This document shows, one piece after another, positions 1 to 7,822 of a DNA stretch of 64,000 nucleotides. Origin of the DNA: Pseudolysinimonas_A sp039912695. Its GTDB lineage: Bacteria; Actinomycetota; Actinomycetes; Actinomycetales; Microbacteriaceae. The stretch's first letter is position 1. Every line of letters begins with the position of its first letter. The notes under the pieces were generated by a model. That model was not told the DNA's origin and searched no databases. It was given only the letters and a program-made list of their open reading frames with translations. A program made the position numbers and the translations under genes. The stretch lies in assembly GCF_039912695.1 (NCBI RefSeq), contig NZ_JBDSPJ010000023.1, positions 62,001-126,000 of the forward strand. The letters run 5' to 3'.

Positions 1-1
1 G

Positions 2-310
2 CGAGGCGGAGACATCGTCGGCCACGACATCCACCCGGACGAACGGCCGATGCACGACCTCGCGACAAGGGCGCGTGAGTTTGAACGGCAGGCGAAAGTC
101 AGGTTCTCCGCGCTGGCGATTGTCGCCCCCGACGACGCGAGCCCCGAGGGCGTCGAGACCGTTGGGACAATCCGTGGCGCGCCCACGTTTCTCGTGCAGC
201 GCGCTCGCCTCGCGAACCTCATCCGCGCACGCGAGCCCGGTGTCGCTTTCGGGGGAACCGACCTGTTTGAGGTGCGGACGCGCGTCCAAAGCGCCGCGCG
301 CTTCGTCTAG
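2..310 (+). CDS. C-terminal part of an unknown protein (5' end outside window)
   Basis: An open frame runs from the window edge to a TAG at 308-310, giving about 102 residues. The visible part begins GGDIVGHDIHPDER and ends in a basic, Val/Arg-rich helix-like stretch (LFEVRTRVQSAARFV). I see no membrane segment, signal or catalytic motif. An internal ATG at 50 could in principle start a short protein, but the reading frame is open upstream of it, so a truncated longer gene is more likely. The pattern of a small beta strand followed by a hydrophobic helix faintly resembles nuclease-related (NERD) proteins, which is a guess only. It is convergent with the NAD-kinase-like gene, 18 nt away. Confidence 0.55.
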   Translation, partial: RGGDIVGHDIHPDERPMHDLATRAREFERQAKVRFSALAIVAPDDASPEGVETVGTIRGAPTFLVQRARLANLIRAREPGVAFGGTDLFEVRTRVQSAARFV

Positions 311-328
311 CCGCGGCAAGAGCGACGT

Positions 329-1231
329 TCAGGTGGCGCCGGTCACCAGGGTCAAGCGATGCTCGCTGCGGGAGACCGTGAGCCGCTGACCCCACGCGAT
401 CGACAGGCGGTCGCGTTCGATGCCGTCGCCGAAGGCGACCAGCAGTTCCGACTCGGCGGTGAGGTCGAGGGTCTGGCCGGCATCGAGCAATCCGAAGCCC
501 AGGCGGCGGCCGGTCGCCGGGGAGGGCCAGGCTTCCCGCACGAACCAGGCGAGCTGGGTTGACTCCGCGGGTGGCAGCAGGTCGACGAGCCCACGATCGT
601 TGGCGATCGACGATGACCATCCGGTCGCCCCGGTCCCGGTGCCCACGATGATGCCTGACGACGACTGCCGTTCGGGATCCTGCTGCGGCACCGCGAGCGT
701 GTAGCGCGACGACTGATGGCCGGGGTCACCGAGGTAGAGATCGTTGAGGGCGAGCAGGGTCTGGCCATCGTCGAGCGTCGCCTGCACCATCGCGCGCTCC
801 TCGAACGCCGCCGTTCCGCGGCGCACGCTGGCGACGACCGCCGCAGCGTGGTCGGGAGAGTGCGGCACCAGGATGCCGGCGTTGCGGCCCGGCTCGGGGT
901 CGACACCGATCACGGGCTGGCCCGCGAGGTACTTCGCGACGTTCGCCACCAGGCCGTCCTGGCCGACCGCGACGACCACGTCTTCGGGGGCGAAGAGGTA
1001 GCGGTCGAGGTCGGAACGTTCGACGCGCGCCTGGCGGACGTCATCCGGAAGGCTGGTGGACACGAGGTGCATCGCGTTCTCGATCGCCTCGTGGCGAGCC
1101 AGAACGTCGTCGATGTTGCGCCCTCGCGAGCGCAAGAAGAACTCAGCCTGGCCAAACGTCGCGTGCCGGTCGAGCAACTCCTCGTACTCCGACCTGCGGT
1201 ACACGAGGACGACCCGGGTGGGCAGTGCCAC
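329..1231 (-). CDS. Divergent NAD-kinase-like protein
   Basis: This 300-residue protein (GTG start) has the layout of ATP-NAD kinases, which phosphorylate NAD to NADP. The usual GGDGT loop appears as GQDG at residues 90-93, so the catalytic Asp is kept but the second Gly and the Thr are changed. N163-D164 in ALNDLYLG corresponds to the family's NE motif, and GTGTGATGW at 197-205 corresponds to the nucleotide-binding Thr/Gly loop. Because three motifs are altered, NAD kinase activity is uncertain and it may be a paralogue with another substrate. It lies 4 nt downstream of the SPFH gene on the same strand, so the two are probably co-transcribed and co-translated. Confidence 0.72.
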   Translation of the reverse strand: MALPTRVVLVYRRSEYEELLDRHATFGQAEFFLRSRGRNIDDVLARHEAIENAMHLVSTSLPDDVRQARVERSDLDRYLFAPEDVVVAVGQDGLVANVAKYLAGQPVIGVDPEPGRNAGILVPHSPDHAAAVVASVRRGTAAFEERAMVQATLDDGQTLLALNDLYLGDPGHQSSRYTLAVPQQDPERQSSSGIIVGTGTGATGWSSSIANDRGLVDLLPPAESTQLAWFVREAWPSPATGRRLGFGLLDAGQTLDLTAESELLVAFGDGIERDRLSIAWGQRLTVSRSEHRLTLVTGAT

Positions 1232-1235
1232 CGGT

Positions 1236-2246
1236 TCAGGCCTTCGGCGGTCGCACGGTGCTGAGCTGGGTGAGCGCCTGCGTCAACACGTCGGGCGTGA
1301 GGTTGAGCGTTCCGATCGACGGCAGGTTGCCCGCCACTTCCCGGAAGGCCATCGCGGTCAGGATGCTGGGGTCGACCCCCGCATACGCCGCGAGTTTCGC
1401 TTTCTCGGTCTCGGCTTCGGCCTTGCCGACCACCCGAACGCTGTCAGCTCGTGATGCCGACTCGAGCCCGAGCCGCTCAGCTCCAGCTTTGCTCGCGATG
1501 AGCGCGCTCGCGGCCTCCTCGGTCGCGCGGCGCTGAGCGTTGGCGCCCTCCTGCTGCACGAGCAGTTGCTCGCGGGTCGCGAGTTCGATCTTGCTCTGCA
1601 ACTCGTTCTCCGAGATGGTGCGCTCCTGCTCTACCGCGAGTGCTCGGCGCTCGTAACTCGCGGCATCCGCCTGCTGTTGCACTTTCTCGCGCACGGGAGT
1701 TTCGAGGGCTTTCTCGACGTCGGCCTGCGGACGAATCGAGACGATACGCACGGCGATCACCACGACCGAAGTTTCGGCCAGGCGCGCGTCGCCGACCAGC
1801 CCCTGCGAGGTGACTGCCCGCACCTTCGGAATCCCCGTGCCCAAGACCTCGGTGAGGGGCACGGTTGAGATGTACTCCACCGCGTACTGCTGAGCGAGTT
1901 CGGTGATGCGGGTGCCGACTTGTTCGAGCGGCTTACCGATCCAGCGCCCGTGATACGGGTCGATCGAGAAGTCGATCCGCGTCGCGGCGACCTCAGGGTC
2001 GGCGAAACGGTAGGTCACGGTGGCCTGCACCGAGATCTCCTGAAAGTCTTTGGTGCGCGCGCCGAAGAGCATCGAGAGTTCACCTTCGGCGATCGGGATT
2101 TCGCTGATTGCCGCGTTGAGCGCACGGAAGTAGAACGAGATCCCGGCACCGCGGTGGCGCACTTTGCCACGCTTGGCATGCACGATGAAAGCGGTCGGGG
2201 TGCTGCGCAGGTGTCGCCGGAACAGGAAGCTGCGGATGTCGGCCAT
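1236..2246 (-). CDS. SPFH/band 7 domain protein
   Basis: The 336-residue protein has an SPFH (stomatin/prohibitin/flotillin) domain at about residues 10-190. An Ala/Glu/Gln-rich coiled-coil region at about 195-290, rich in heptad-like ERR, EQER and EAETEKAK patterns, follows, then a hydrophobic tail. Such proteins form ring-like oligomers on membranes and scaffold other proteins. No clear transmembrane helix is visible at the N terminus, so membrane contact may be peripheral. The ATG at 2246 is preceded by TAGGCT with 7 nt between them and no Shine-Dalgarno sequence, which suggests a leaderless transcript. Its downstream partner is the NAD-kinase-like gene, an unusual pairing whose purpose I cannot name. 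Confidence 0.8.
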   Translation of the reverse strand: MADIRSFLFRRHLRSTPTAFIVHAKRGKVRHRGAGISFYFRALNAAISEIPIAEGELSMLFGARTKDFQEISVQATVTYRFADPEVAATRIDFSIDPYHGRWIGKPLEQVGTRITELAQQYAVEYISTVPLTEVLGTGIPKVRAVTSQGLVGDARLAETSVVVIAVRIVSIRPQADVEKALETPVREKVQQQADAASYERRALAVEQERTISENELQSKIELATREQLLVQQEGANAQRRATEEAASALIASKAGAERLGLESASRADSVRVVGKAEAETEKAKLAAYAGVDPSILTAMAFREVAGNLPSIGTLNLTPDVLTQALTQLSTVRPPKA

Positions 2247-2253
2247 GCCGCAC

Positions 2254-2259
2254 AGCCTA
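2254..2259 (-). promoter_or_regulatory. -10 element TAGGCT of SPFH operon, leaderless spacing
   Basis: On the minus strand TAGGCT is followed by 7 nt and then the ATG of the SPFH gene. That is the distance expected if transcription starts on the start codon itself. Confidence 0.5.
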
Positions 2260-2295
2260 GGCGCGAGGCACTGCCGCGCGAGGGCCCAATACCCC

Positions 2296-2323
2296 TATGC
2301 TGGGGCCGCTCAGCATGGCTGAG
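2296..2323 (+). promoter_or_regulatory. Promoter -10 with palindrome at the start of the transcript
   Basis: TATGCT at 2296-2301 is a good -10 element. A perfect dyad, CTCAGC-ATG-GCTGAG at 2309-2323, begins about where transcription should start. It could be an operator or a small 5' hairpin controlling the membrane-protein gene at 2350. Confidence 0.4.
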
Positions 2324-2349
2324 TCCCTCAGTTCAAAGGAGAACAAGGT

Positions 2350-2883
2350 ATGGCTGCTGTAACCAACTCTCGCCGGTCCATTGCCGGCATGGTCCTCGTC
2401 GTCGCGGGAGCACTGCTGCTTCTCAACTTCGTGCTCGTGCTCGCCAAGGTGGCGGCGCTCACCCCGTGGCTTGAGTTCCTTGCCTACCTGGCGATCGGTG
2501 TTGCGTTCCTGATCCTCGCCCTCGCGTCGTTCCGCGGCACGATCACGCGGATCGCGCTGGTCGTCGGAGCCGTCGGCTGGCTGTTGCTCGCGCTGGCCCT
2601 CGTGGTCAGCGGGCTGCCCGCCGCGCTTGTGACGGTCGCCCTCGTGGCGGCCGCTCTGGGCACGCTGATCGCGTCCATCGCGCTCTACGTCGGCAAAGAG
2701 GTCACCAACCAGTCGGCGATCGCGTTTATCGTGACGGCGATCGTCGCGGCGATCATCCTGGTGGCGGCCGTTGCCGCCACCGCGCTCGGCGACTTCGGCA
2801 CGGTGCTCGCGGTGCTGTTCGCGATCCTCCTGATCGTCACCGGCGTGCTCTTCGCCCGTACGCAGGGTTCGCGGGGCCGCTAA
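2350..2883 (+). CDS. Six-helix integral membrane protein of unknown function
   Basis: The 177-residue protein is almost entirely hydrophobic, with about six predicted membrane helices (roughly residues 11-34, 38-58, 64-84, 86-112, 120-146 and 150-170) and a short basic tail. I recognise no transporter or enzyme motif. The start is well supported: AAAGGAG at about 2336-2342 lies 7 nt ahead of the ATG. It is transcribed alone, divergent from the SPFH operon, and its 3' end is followed by a very stable hairpin. Function cannot be assigned; a small stress or envelope membrane protein would be typical. Confidence 0.75.
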   Translation: MAAVTNSRRSIAGMVLVVAGALLLLNFVLVLAKVAALTPWLEFLAYLAIGVAFLILALASFRGTITRIALVVGAVGWLLLALALVVSGLPAALVTVALVAAALGTLIASIALYVGKEVTNQSAIAFIVTAIVAAIILVAAVAATALGDFGTVLAVLFAILLIVTGVLFARTQGSRGR

Positions 2884-2903
2884 GCCCTTCGCCCAACCCA
2901 CAC

Positions 2904-2948
2904 CACGACCGCTGGTGACCCGGTACTCGCCGGGCACCAGCGGTCGTG
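2904..2948. terminator. Strong bidirectional hairpin terminator
   Basis: CACGACCGCTGGTG (2904-2917) and CACCAGCGGTCGTG (2935-2948) pair perfectly over 14 bp. An inner CCCGG/CCGGG stem (2919-2923 with 2930-2934) extends it past one bulged A to a 6-nt loop. It sits between two convergent genes. The same 14-mer recurs at 2982-2995 inside the end of the aldo/keto reductase gene. Confidence 0.75.
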
Positions 2949-2980
2949 TGCGTTAAGTGGGCCCCGATCGCCTCCGCACC

Positions 2981-3982
2981 TCACCAGCGGTCGTGAACCG
3001 CTGCCCGGAGGCGACGGTCGTAGAGGTCGCGCACGGCGGCGGTGAACTCGGGCCCGAGCGGGGCGACCGATCCCGCTGCCGCGTTGCGTCGGGCCTGGTC
3101 GACATTGCGGGCGCCCGGGATGACGGTACTGACACCCGGGATTTGGGTCAGCCAGGCGATGGCTGCCGCGGCTGGTTCGAGGCCGTGTTCGCGGGCCAGC
3201 GCCGAGAACTCGCGTGCCGCCTCGACCCCGTCGTCGTAGTCGACGCCCGAGAAGGTCTCGCCGGCGTCGAACGACGAACCGTCACGGTTGTAGCTGCGGT
3301 GGTCGTCGGCAGCGAACTGCGTGTCGTGGTCGTACCGTCCCGAGAGCAACCCGCTGGCGAGGGGGATGCGGGCGATGACGCCAACGCCGGCAGCCGCAGC
3401 CGCCGGCAGCACCTCGTCGAGCGGCTTGAGCCGGAAGGCGTTGAGGACGATCTGCACCGTCGCAACTCCGGGGCGGGCGATCGACGCGAGTGCCTGAGCC
3501 GTCGTCTCGACGCTCACGCCGTAGGCGGTGATGACCTGTTCGGCGACCAGAGTGTCGAGAGCGTCGAAGACCTCGTCGGAGGCGAAGACGCCTTCCGGCG
3601 GGCAATGCAGTTGCACGAGGTCGAGAGTGTCGACGGCAAGGTTGCGCCGCGACCGGTCGGTCCATTCGCGAAAGTTCGCAAGCGTGTAGTTTGCCGTGTC
3701 AAGAGCGACCCGACGGCCCATCTTGGTCGCCACGAAGATGCTGTCGCCGAGCCCGCGGTCGGTGCGCCACGCGCCGATCCGCGACTCGCTACGCCCATCG
3801 CCGTAGACATCAGCGGTGTCGTACATCGTGACCCCGGCCTCAAGCGAGGCATCGAGCACGGCGCGGGCGTCGCCATCATCCACCGTCCCCCAGTCGCCGC
3901 CGAGCTGCCAGGTACCGAGGCCGATTGCTGAGACGGAGCGGGCGGTACGCCCGAGGATGTGGCTCGTCATGGGGTCAGTCAT
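2981..3982 (-). CDS. Aldo/keto reductase
   Basis: The 333-residue protein is a TIM-barrel NADPH-dependent reductase of aldehydes or ketones. The family's catalytic tetrad is visible as D55 and Y60 (YDTADVYGDG), K87 (ATKMG) and H126 (LVQLHCPP). The C-terminal GARNVDQARRN is the usual 2'-phosphate-binding region for NADPH. The frame is open far upstream, but the ATG at 3982 (MTDPMTSH) fits the start of homologues; an ATG at 3970 is the alternative. It diverges from sucC, with 112 nt between the starts. The substrate cannot be predicted. Confidence 0.88.
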   Translation of the reverse strand: MTDPMTSHILGRTARSVSAIGLGTWQLGGDWGTVDDGDARAVLDASLEAGVTMYDTADVYGDGRSESRIGAWRTDRGLGDSIFVATKMGRRVALDTANYTLANFREWTDRSRRNLAVDTLDLVQLHCPPEGVFASDEVFDALDTLVAEQVITAYGVSVETTAQALASIARPGVATVQIVLNAFRLKPLDEVLPAAAAAGVGVIARIPLASGLLSGRYDHDTQFAADDHRSYNRDGSSFDAGETFSGVDYDDGVEAAREFSALAREHGLEPAAAAIAWLTQIPGVSTVIPGARNVDQARRNAAAGSVAPLGPEFTAAVRDLYDRRLRAAVHDRW

Positions 3983-4001
3983 GCACCCATGTTCGCAGGG
4001 G

Positions 4002-4007
4002 TAGGCT
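4002..4007 (+). promoter_or_regulatory. -10 element TAGGCT upstream of sucC
   Basis: TAGGCT matches the recurrent -10 hexamer of this window. Transcription would start near 4014, giving a leader of about 80 nt before sucC that contains the palindrome at 4027-4042. Confidence 0.45.
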
Positions 4008-4026
4008 ATGCGGGGCCGACAGAAGC

Positions 4027-4042
4027 ATCTCGACATCGAGAT
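4027..4042. promoter_or_regulatory. Palindromic operator upstream of sucC, shared with icd
   Basis: ATCTCGA-CA-TCGAGAT is a perfect 7-bp inverted repeat with a 2-nt centre. An almost identical element lies upstream of icd (22621-22638). Here it falls just downstream of the predicted transcription start, where a bound repressor would block elongation. Confidence 0.55.
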
Positions 4043-4094
4043 ATCGCCATCGCTCCTCGGCCGCCCGCCCACTTCGCATCGGGAGAATTCAGCC

Positions 4095-5258
4095 GTGGAT
4101 CTGTACGAGTACCAGGCCCGTGATCTGTTCGAGAAGCACGGTGTGCCCGTGCTCGCGGGCATTGTCGCCGACACCCCGGAAGAGGTGCGGGCAGCCGCCG
4201 AGAAGCTCGGTGGGGTGACTGTCGTCAAGGCGCAGGTCAAGATCGGCGGTCGCGGTAAGGCGGGCGGCGTCAAGGTCGCTAAGACCCCGGCGGATGCCGA
4301 AGAGGCCGCGAAGGCGATCCTCGGTCTCGACATCAAGGGCCACATCGTCAAGCGCGTCATGGTGGCGGCCGGTGCCGACATCAAGGAGGAGTACTACTTC
4401 TCCGTGCTGCTGGACCGGGCCAATCGCAGCTACCTGTCTCTCGCCTCGTACGAAGGTGGCGTCGAGATCGAGCAGCTCGCCGTCGAGAAGCCCGAAGCGC
4501 TCGCGCGCATCGCCGTCGATCCGATCGAGGGCATCGACCTGGCCAAGGCGAAAGAGATCGCGATCGCCGCGAAGTTCCCCGCTGAGATCATCGACAAGGT
4601 TGCTCCGGTGATCGTCAGCCTCTACGGCGTGTACGTCGCCGAAGACGCCACCCTCGTCGAGGTCAACCCGCTCGTGCTCACCGGCGCCGGCGAGATCGTT
4701 GCCCTCGACGGCAAGATCACGCTCGACGAAAACGCTGGCTTCCGGCATCCCGACCATGAGGCTCTCGAAGACAAAGATGCTGCCGACCCCCTCGAGGCGA
4801 AGGCGAAGGCGCACGACCTCAACTACGTGAAACTCGACGGCGAGGTCGGCATCATCGGCAACGGCGCCGGGCTCGTGATGAGCACCCTGGATGTCGTGGC
4901 CTACGCGGGCGAGCGGCACGGCGGCGTGAAGCCCGCCAACTTCCTCGACATCGGCGGCGGGGCTTCCGCCACCACGATGGCCGCCGGTCTCGACGTCATC
5001 CTCGGTGACCCGCAGGTCAAGAGCGTGTTCGTCAACGTTTTCGGCGGAATTACCTCCTGCGTCGCGGTCGCCGACGGCATCGTGAAGGCGCTCGAGATCC
5101 TCGGCGATGCGGCGACCAAGCCGCTCGTCGTGCGCCTCGACGGCAATCAGGTCGACGAGGGCCGCGCGATTCTCGCTGCGGCGAACAACCCCCTGGTCAC
5201 GCTCGCGACCACCATGGATGACGGCGCCGACAAGGCCGCTGCACTGGCTTCTCACTAA
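4095..5258 (+). CDS. sucC: Succinyl-CoA synthetase beta subunit
   Basis: The 387-residue product forms the nucleotide-binding half of succinyl-CoA synthetase, which converts succinyl-CoA, ADP (or GDP) and phosphate to succinate, CoA and ATP in the TCA cycle. It starts with the ATP-grasp signature YEYQARDLFEKHGVPV and has KAQVKIGGRGKAGGVK for nucleotide binding. The C-terminal CoA-ligase region includes GGITSCVAVADGI. I chose the GTG at 4095 because GGGAGA lies 8 nt before it and VDLYEYQ is the usual N terminus; an upstream ATG at 4008 is part of the leader. sucD follows after 29 nt. Confidence 0.97.
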   Translation: MDLYEYQARDLFEKHGVPVLAGIVADTPEEVRAAAEKLGGVTVVKAQVKIGGRGKAGGVKVAKTPADAEEAAKAILGLDIKGHIVKRVMVAAGADIKEEYYFSVLLDRANRSYLSLASYEGGVEIEQLAVEKPEALARIAVDPIEGIDLAKAKEIAIAAKFPAEIIDKVAPVIVSLYGVYVAEDATLVEVNPLVLTGAGEIVALDGKITLDENAGFRHPDHEALEDKDAADPLEAKAKAHDLNYVKLDGEVGIIGNGAGLVMSTLDVVAYAGERHGGVKPANFLDIGGGASATTMAAGLDVILGDPQVKSVFVNVFGGITSCVAVADGIVKALEILGDAATKPLVVRLDGNQVDEGRAILAAANNPLVTLATTMDDGADKAAALASH

Positions 5259-5287
5259 TTCCGGCTTCGAAGTAAAGGACTGACGGT

Positions 5288-6175
5288 ATGTCGATCTTCC
5301 TCACCAAGGACTCCAAGGTCATCGTCCAGGGCATCACCGGCGGCGAGGGCACCAAGCACACCGCGCTGATGTTGAAGGCTGGCACTCAGGTCGTCGGTGG
5401 TGTCAACGCCCGCAAGGCCGGCACGACCGTCGAGCACGACGGCGGCGTGACGCTTCCCGTCTTTGGCACCGTCGCCGAGGCGATGGCGCAGACGGGCGCC
5501 GATGTGTCGATCATTTTCGTGCCGCCGGCGTTTGCCAAAGACGCGATGATCGAGGCGATCGACGCCGGCATCCCGTTGCTCGTGGTCATCACTGAAGGCA
5601 TCCCGGTGCAGGACACCGCCGAGGCGTGGGCCTACGCCCAGCAGAAGGGCACGACCCGAGTCATCGGCCCCAACTGCCCCGGCATCATCACCCCGGGGGA
5701 GTCGCTGGTCGGCATCACCCCGAACAACATCACGCACAAGGGTCCGATCGGTCTGGTCTCGAAGTCGGGGACACTGACGTACCAGATGATGTACGAACTG
5801 CGCGACCTCGGCTTCTCGACCGCAATCGGCATCGGCGGTGACCCGATCATTGGCACCACCCACATCGACGCGCTCGCCGCCTTCGAGGCCGACCCCGAGA
5901 CGAAGGCGATCGTCATGATCGGCGAGATTGGTGGCGACGCCGAAGAGCGCGCTGCCGACTTCATCAAGGCCAACGTGACGAAGCCAGTCGTCGGCTACGT
6001 CGCGGGCTTCACCGCCCCCGAAGGCAAGACGATGGGCCATGCGGGAGCGATCGTGTCCGCCGGTGCGGGCACCGCCGAGGGCAAGAAGGTCGCCCTTGAG
6101 GCAGCTGGCGTCAAGGTCGGCAAGACGCCGTCCGAAACGGCGGCTCTCATGCGGGAGATCATCGCGGCGCTGTAG
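5288..6175 (+). CDS. sucD: Succinyl-CoA synthetase alpha subunit
   Basis: The 295-residue alpha subunit binds CoA and carries the phosphorylated histidine of the enzyme. It has the Rossmann CoA-binding region at the N terminus (VQGITGGEGTKHT), the conserved NCPGIITPGE and, near residue 245, GHAGAIVSAGAGT with the phospho-acceptor His. Length is typical. AAAGGA lies 7 nt before the start. It forms an operon with sucC; both subunits are needed for one active enzyme in the cytoplasm. Confidence 0.97.
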   Translation: MSIFLTKDSKVIVQGITGGEGTKHTALMLKAGTQVVGGVNARKAGTTVEHDGGVTLPVFGTVAEAMAQTGADVSIIFVPPAFAKDAMIEAIDAGIPLLVVITEGIPVQDTAEAWAYAQQKGTTRVIGPNCPGIITPGESLVGITPNNITHKGPIGLVSKSGTLTYQMMYELRDLGFSTAIGIGGDPIIGTTHIDALAAFEADPETKAIVMIGEIGGDAEERAADFIKANVTKPVVGYVAGFTAPEGKTMGHAGAIVSAGAGTAEGKKVALEAAGVKVGKTPSETAALMREIIAAL

Positions 6176-6193
6176 CCGTCGGGAGTCCGCCGA

Positions 6194-6199
6194 TAGGCT
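6194..6199 (+). promoter_or_regulatory. -10 element TAGGCT for the lipoprotein peptidase
   Basis: TAGGCT lies 29 nt before the ATG at 6229. A Shine-Dalgarno-like AAGGGGAT at about 6219-6226 shows that this gene, unlike several neighbours, has a normal leader. Confidence 0.45.
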
Positions 6200-6228
6200 G
6201 GGCGAACCGCCACCGACCAAGGGGATCG

Positions 6229-7782
6229 ATGTCTGTCCGCCGTTTCATTTCGCTCGCCGCAGTTCTCGCCGCGGGCACCCTCGTGCTCACTGGATGCTTC
6301 CCGTTCGGTTTCGGTACCGGGGGAGGATCGGGGCAGACCACCACCGAGACGTCGCACACCGACGAAAAGGTGGATGCCGACCTCGTGCCGTTTTACACCC
6401 AGAGCCTGACCTGGACGTCGATGGGCGGTCGGCTCGACTCGACGACGATCACGGTGCCGCTCGACTGGTCGCAACCGACGGGCGCGACGATCAAACTCGC
6501 GATGGCGCGCCAGAAGGCCCAAAACCCCCAGGGCTCGCTGCTGATGAATCCGGGTGGCCCCGGCGGTTCGGGCTTCGACTTTGTGGCCTACTCGGGCGGC
6601 GCGGTCACCTCGAAGGTCGCGGCGAACTACGACATCATCGGCTTCGACCCCCGCGGCGTTGGACAGTCGACTCCGATCACGTGCTACACGGATGGCAGCG
6701 ACAAAGACGAGCTGCTGTACGGCACCTTTGACGCTGCCTACGGAACCCAGGCCTGGGTCGACGAGTTGACAGCGCGCCAGAAGGACTGGATCGCGGCCTG
6801 CCAAGAGAACACCGGCGACCTGCTCGGGCACCTCGATGCGGCATCCGTCGCGCGCGATATGGATGTCATCCGCGCGGTGCTCGGCGACGAGAAGTTGACT
6901 TACCTCGGGTACTCCTACGGCACCTACCTCGGCACGATGTACGCCGAGCTGTTCCCGAACAAGGTCGGGCGAATGGTGCTCGACGGCGCGGTCGATCCGC
7001 TGGTCGACGACCTCGACGCCCTCGCGACGCAGATGGCCGGTTTCGAGAGCGGCTACCGTGCCTTCCTCACGCAGTGCCTCGGCAGCAAAGATTGCCCGTT
7101 CAGCGGATCAGTCGACCAGGCCGTGCAGCAGACCGTCGACCTACTCAAGTCGGTGGATGGCAAGAACCTCACGTCGGCTGACGGTCGCACGCTCGACTCG
7201 GCAACTGCCGCGACAGGTCTGATCGAAGACCTCTACGCCCAGTTCCTCTGGCCCGATCTCAAGCAGATGCTGACCGATCTGAAGGCCGGCGACGCCCAGG
7301 GCGCATTCGACGCCGCAGACCAGTACAACCACCGCTCTTCGGGCTACTACGACGGCAATGGCTACGAGATCTACACCGCAGTAACCTGCGACGAGGGAAC
7401 CCTCGGCACTGACAACAAGGATGTTCTTCAGGACCTCGACGTGATCAAGGCCAAGGCCCCGTCGCTCGGTTTCTATGCCGCGCTTGACGATACGGCGGCG
7501 CTTGAGGCGACTTGCTCGAACTGGCCGTATCCGGTCGCGACCCTGCCCACACAGTTCGACGCTCCTGGCGCGCCGCCGATCCTCGTGATCGGAACGACGA
7601 ACGATCCCGCGACGCCGTATGCGCAGGCGGTATCGCTCGCCAAGCAGCTCTCGAGTGGCGTAATGATCACCTACCGGGGCGAGGGGCACACGGTCTACGA
7701 CCAGGGCGTCGCGTGCATCGACAATCTCGTGGACGCGTATTTCGTCAGTGGCACGGTGCCGAGCGCCGACCCGATGTGCTGA
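6229..7782 (+). CDS. Secreted alpha/beta-hydrolase lipoprotein, tripeptidyl aminopeptidase type
   Basis: The 517-residue protein has a lipoprotein signal (basic MSVRR, hydrophobic stretch, lipobox LTGC with C23), so it should be anchored outside the membrane. The body is an alpha/beta hydrolase: oxyanion region NPGGPGGSG at about 108, FDPRGVG at 139 and nucleophile elbow GYSYG with Ser229. A C-terminal TAP-like domain contains the likely Asp (TNDPATP) and His (GEGHTVY). This is the layout of actinobacterial secreted tripeptidyl aminopeptidases, which remove short peptides from N termini. The natural substrate is unknown. Confidence 0.87.
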   Translation: MSVRRFISLAAVLAAGTLVLTGCFPFGFGTGGGSGQTTTETSHTDEKVDADLVPFYTQSLTWTSMGGRLDSTTITVPLDWSQPTGATIKLAMARQKAQNPQGSLLMNPGGPGGSGFDFVAYSGGAVTSKVAANYDIIGFDPRGVGQSTPITCYTDGSDKDELLYGTFDAAYGTQAWVDELTARQKDWIAACQENTGDLLGHLDAASVARDMDVIRAVLGDEKLTYLGYSYGTYLGTMYAELFPNKVGRMVLDGAVDPLVDDLDALATQMAGFESGYRAFLTQCLGSKDCPFSGSVDQAVQQTVDLLKSVDGKNLTSADGRTLDSATAATGLIEDLYAQFLWPDLKQMLTDLKAGDAQGAFDAADQYNHRSSGYYDGNGYEIYTAVTCDEGTLGTDNKDVLQDLDVIKAKAPSLGFYAALDDTAALEATCSNWPYPVATLPTQFDAPGAPPILVIGTTNDPATPYAQAVSLAKQLSSGVMITYRGEGHTVYDQGVACIDNLVDAYFVSGTVPSADPMC

Positions 7783-7822
7783 CCTTTTCGCGCCGCCTTT
7801 TGCACACCGAGGGTGTCGGGTC

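Noticed and set aside
3983..4384. Extended start of the aldo/keto reductase
   Set aside because: The extra 134 residues would overlap sucC antisense and lack similarity to the family; ATG 3982 gives the usual length.
4089..6220. Long antisense frames over sucC and sucD
   Set aside because: Both strands are open because of GC-rich codon use; the plus-strand proteins are unmistakable.
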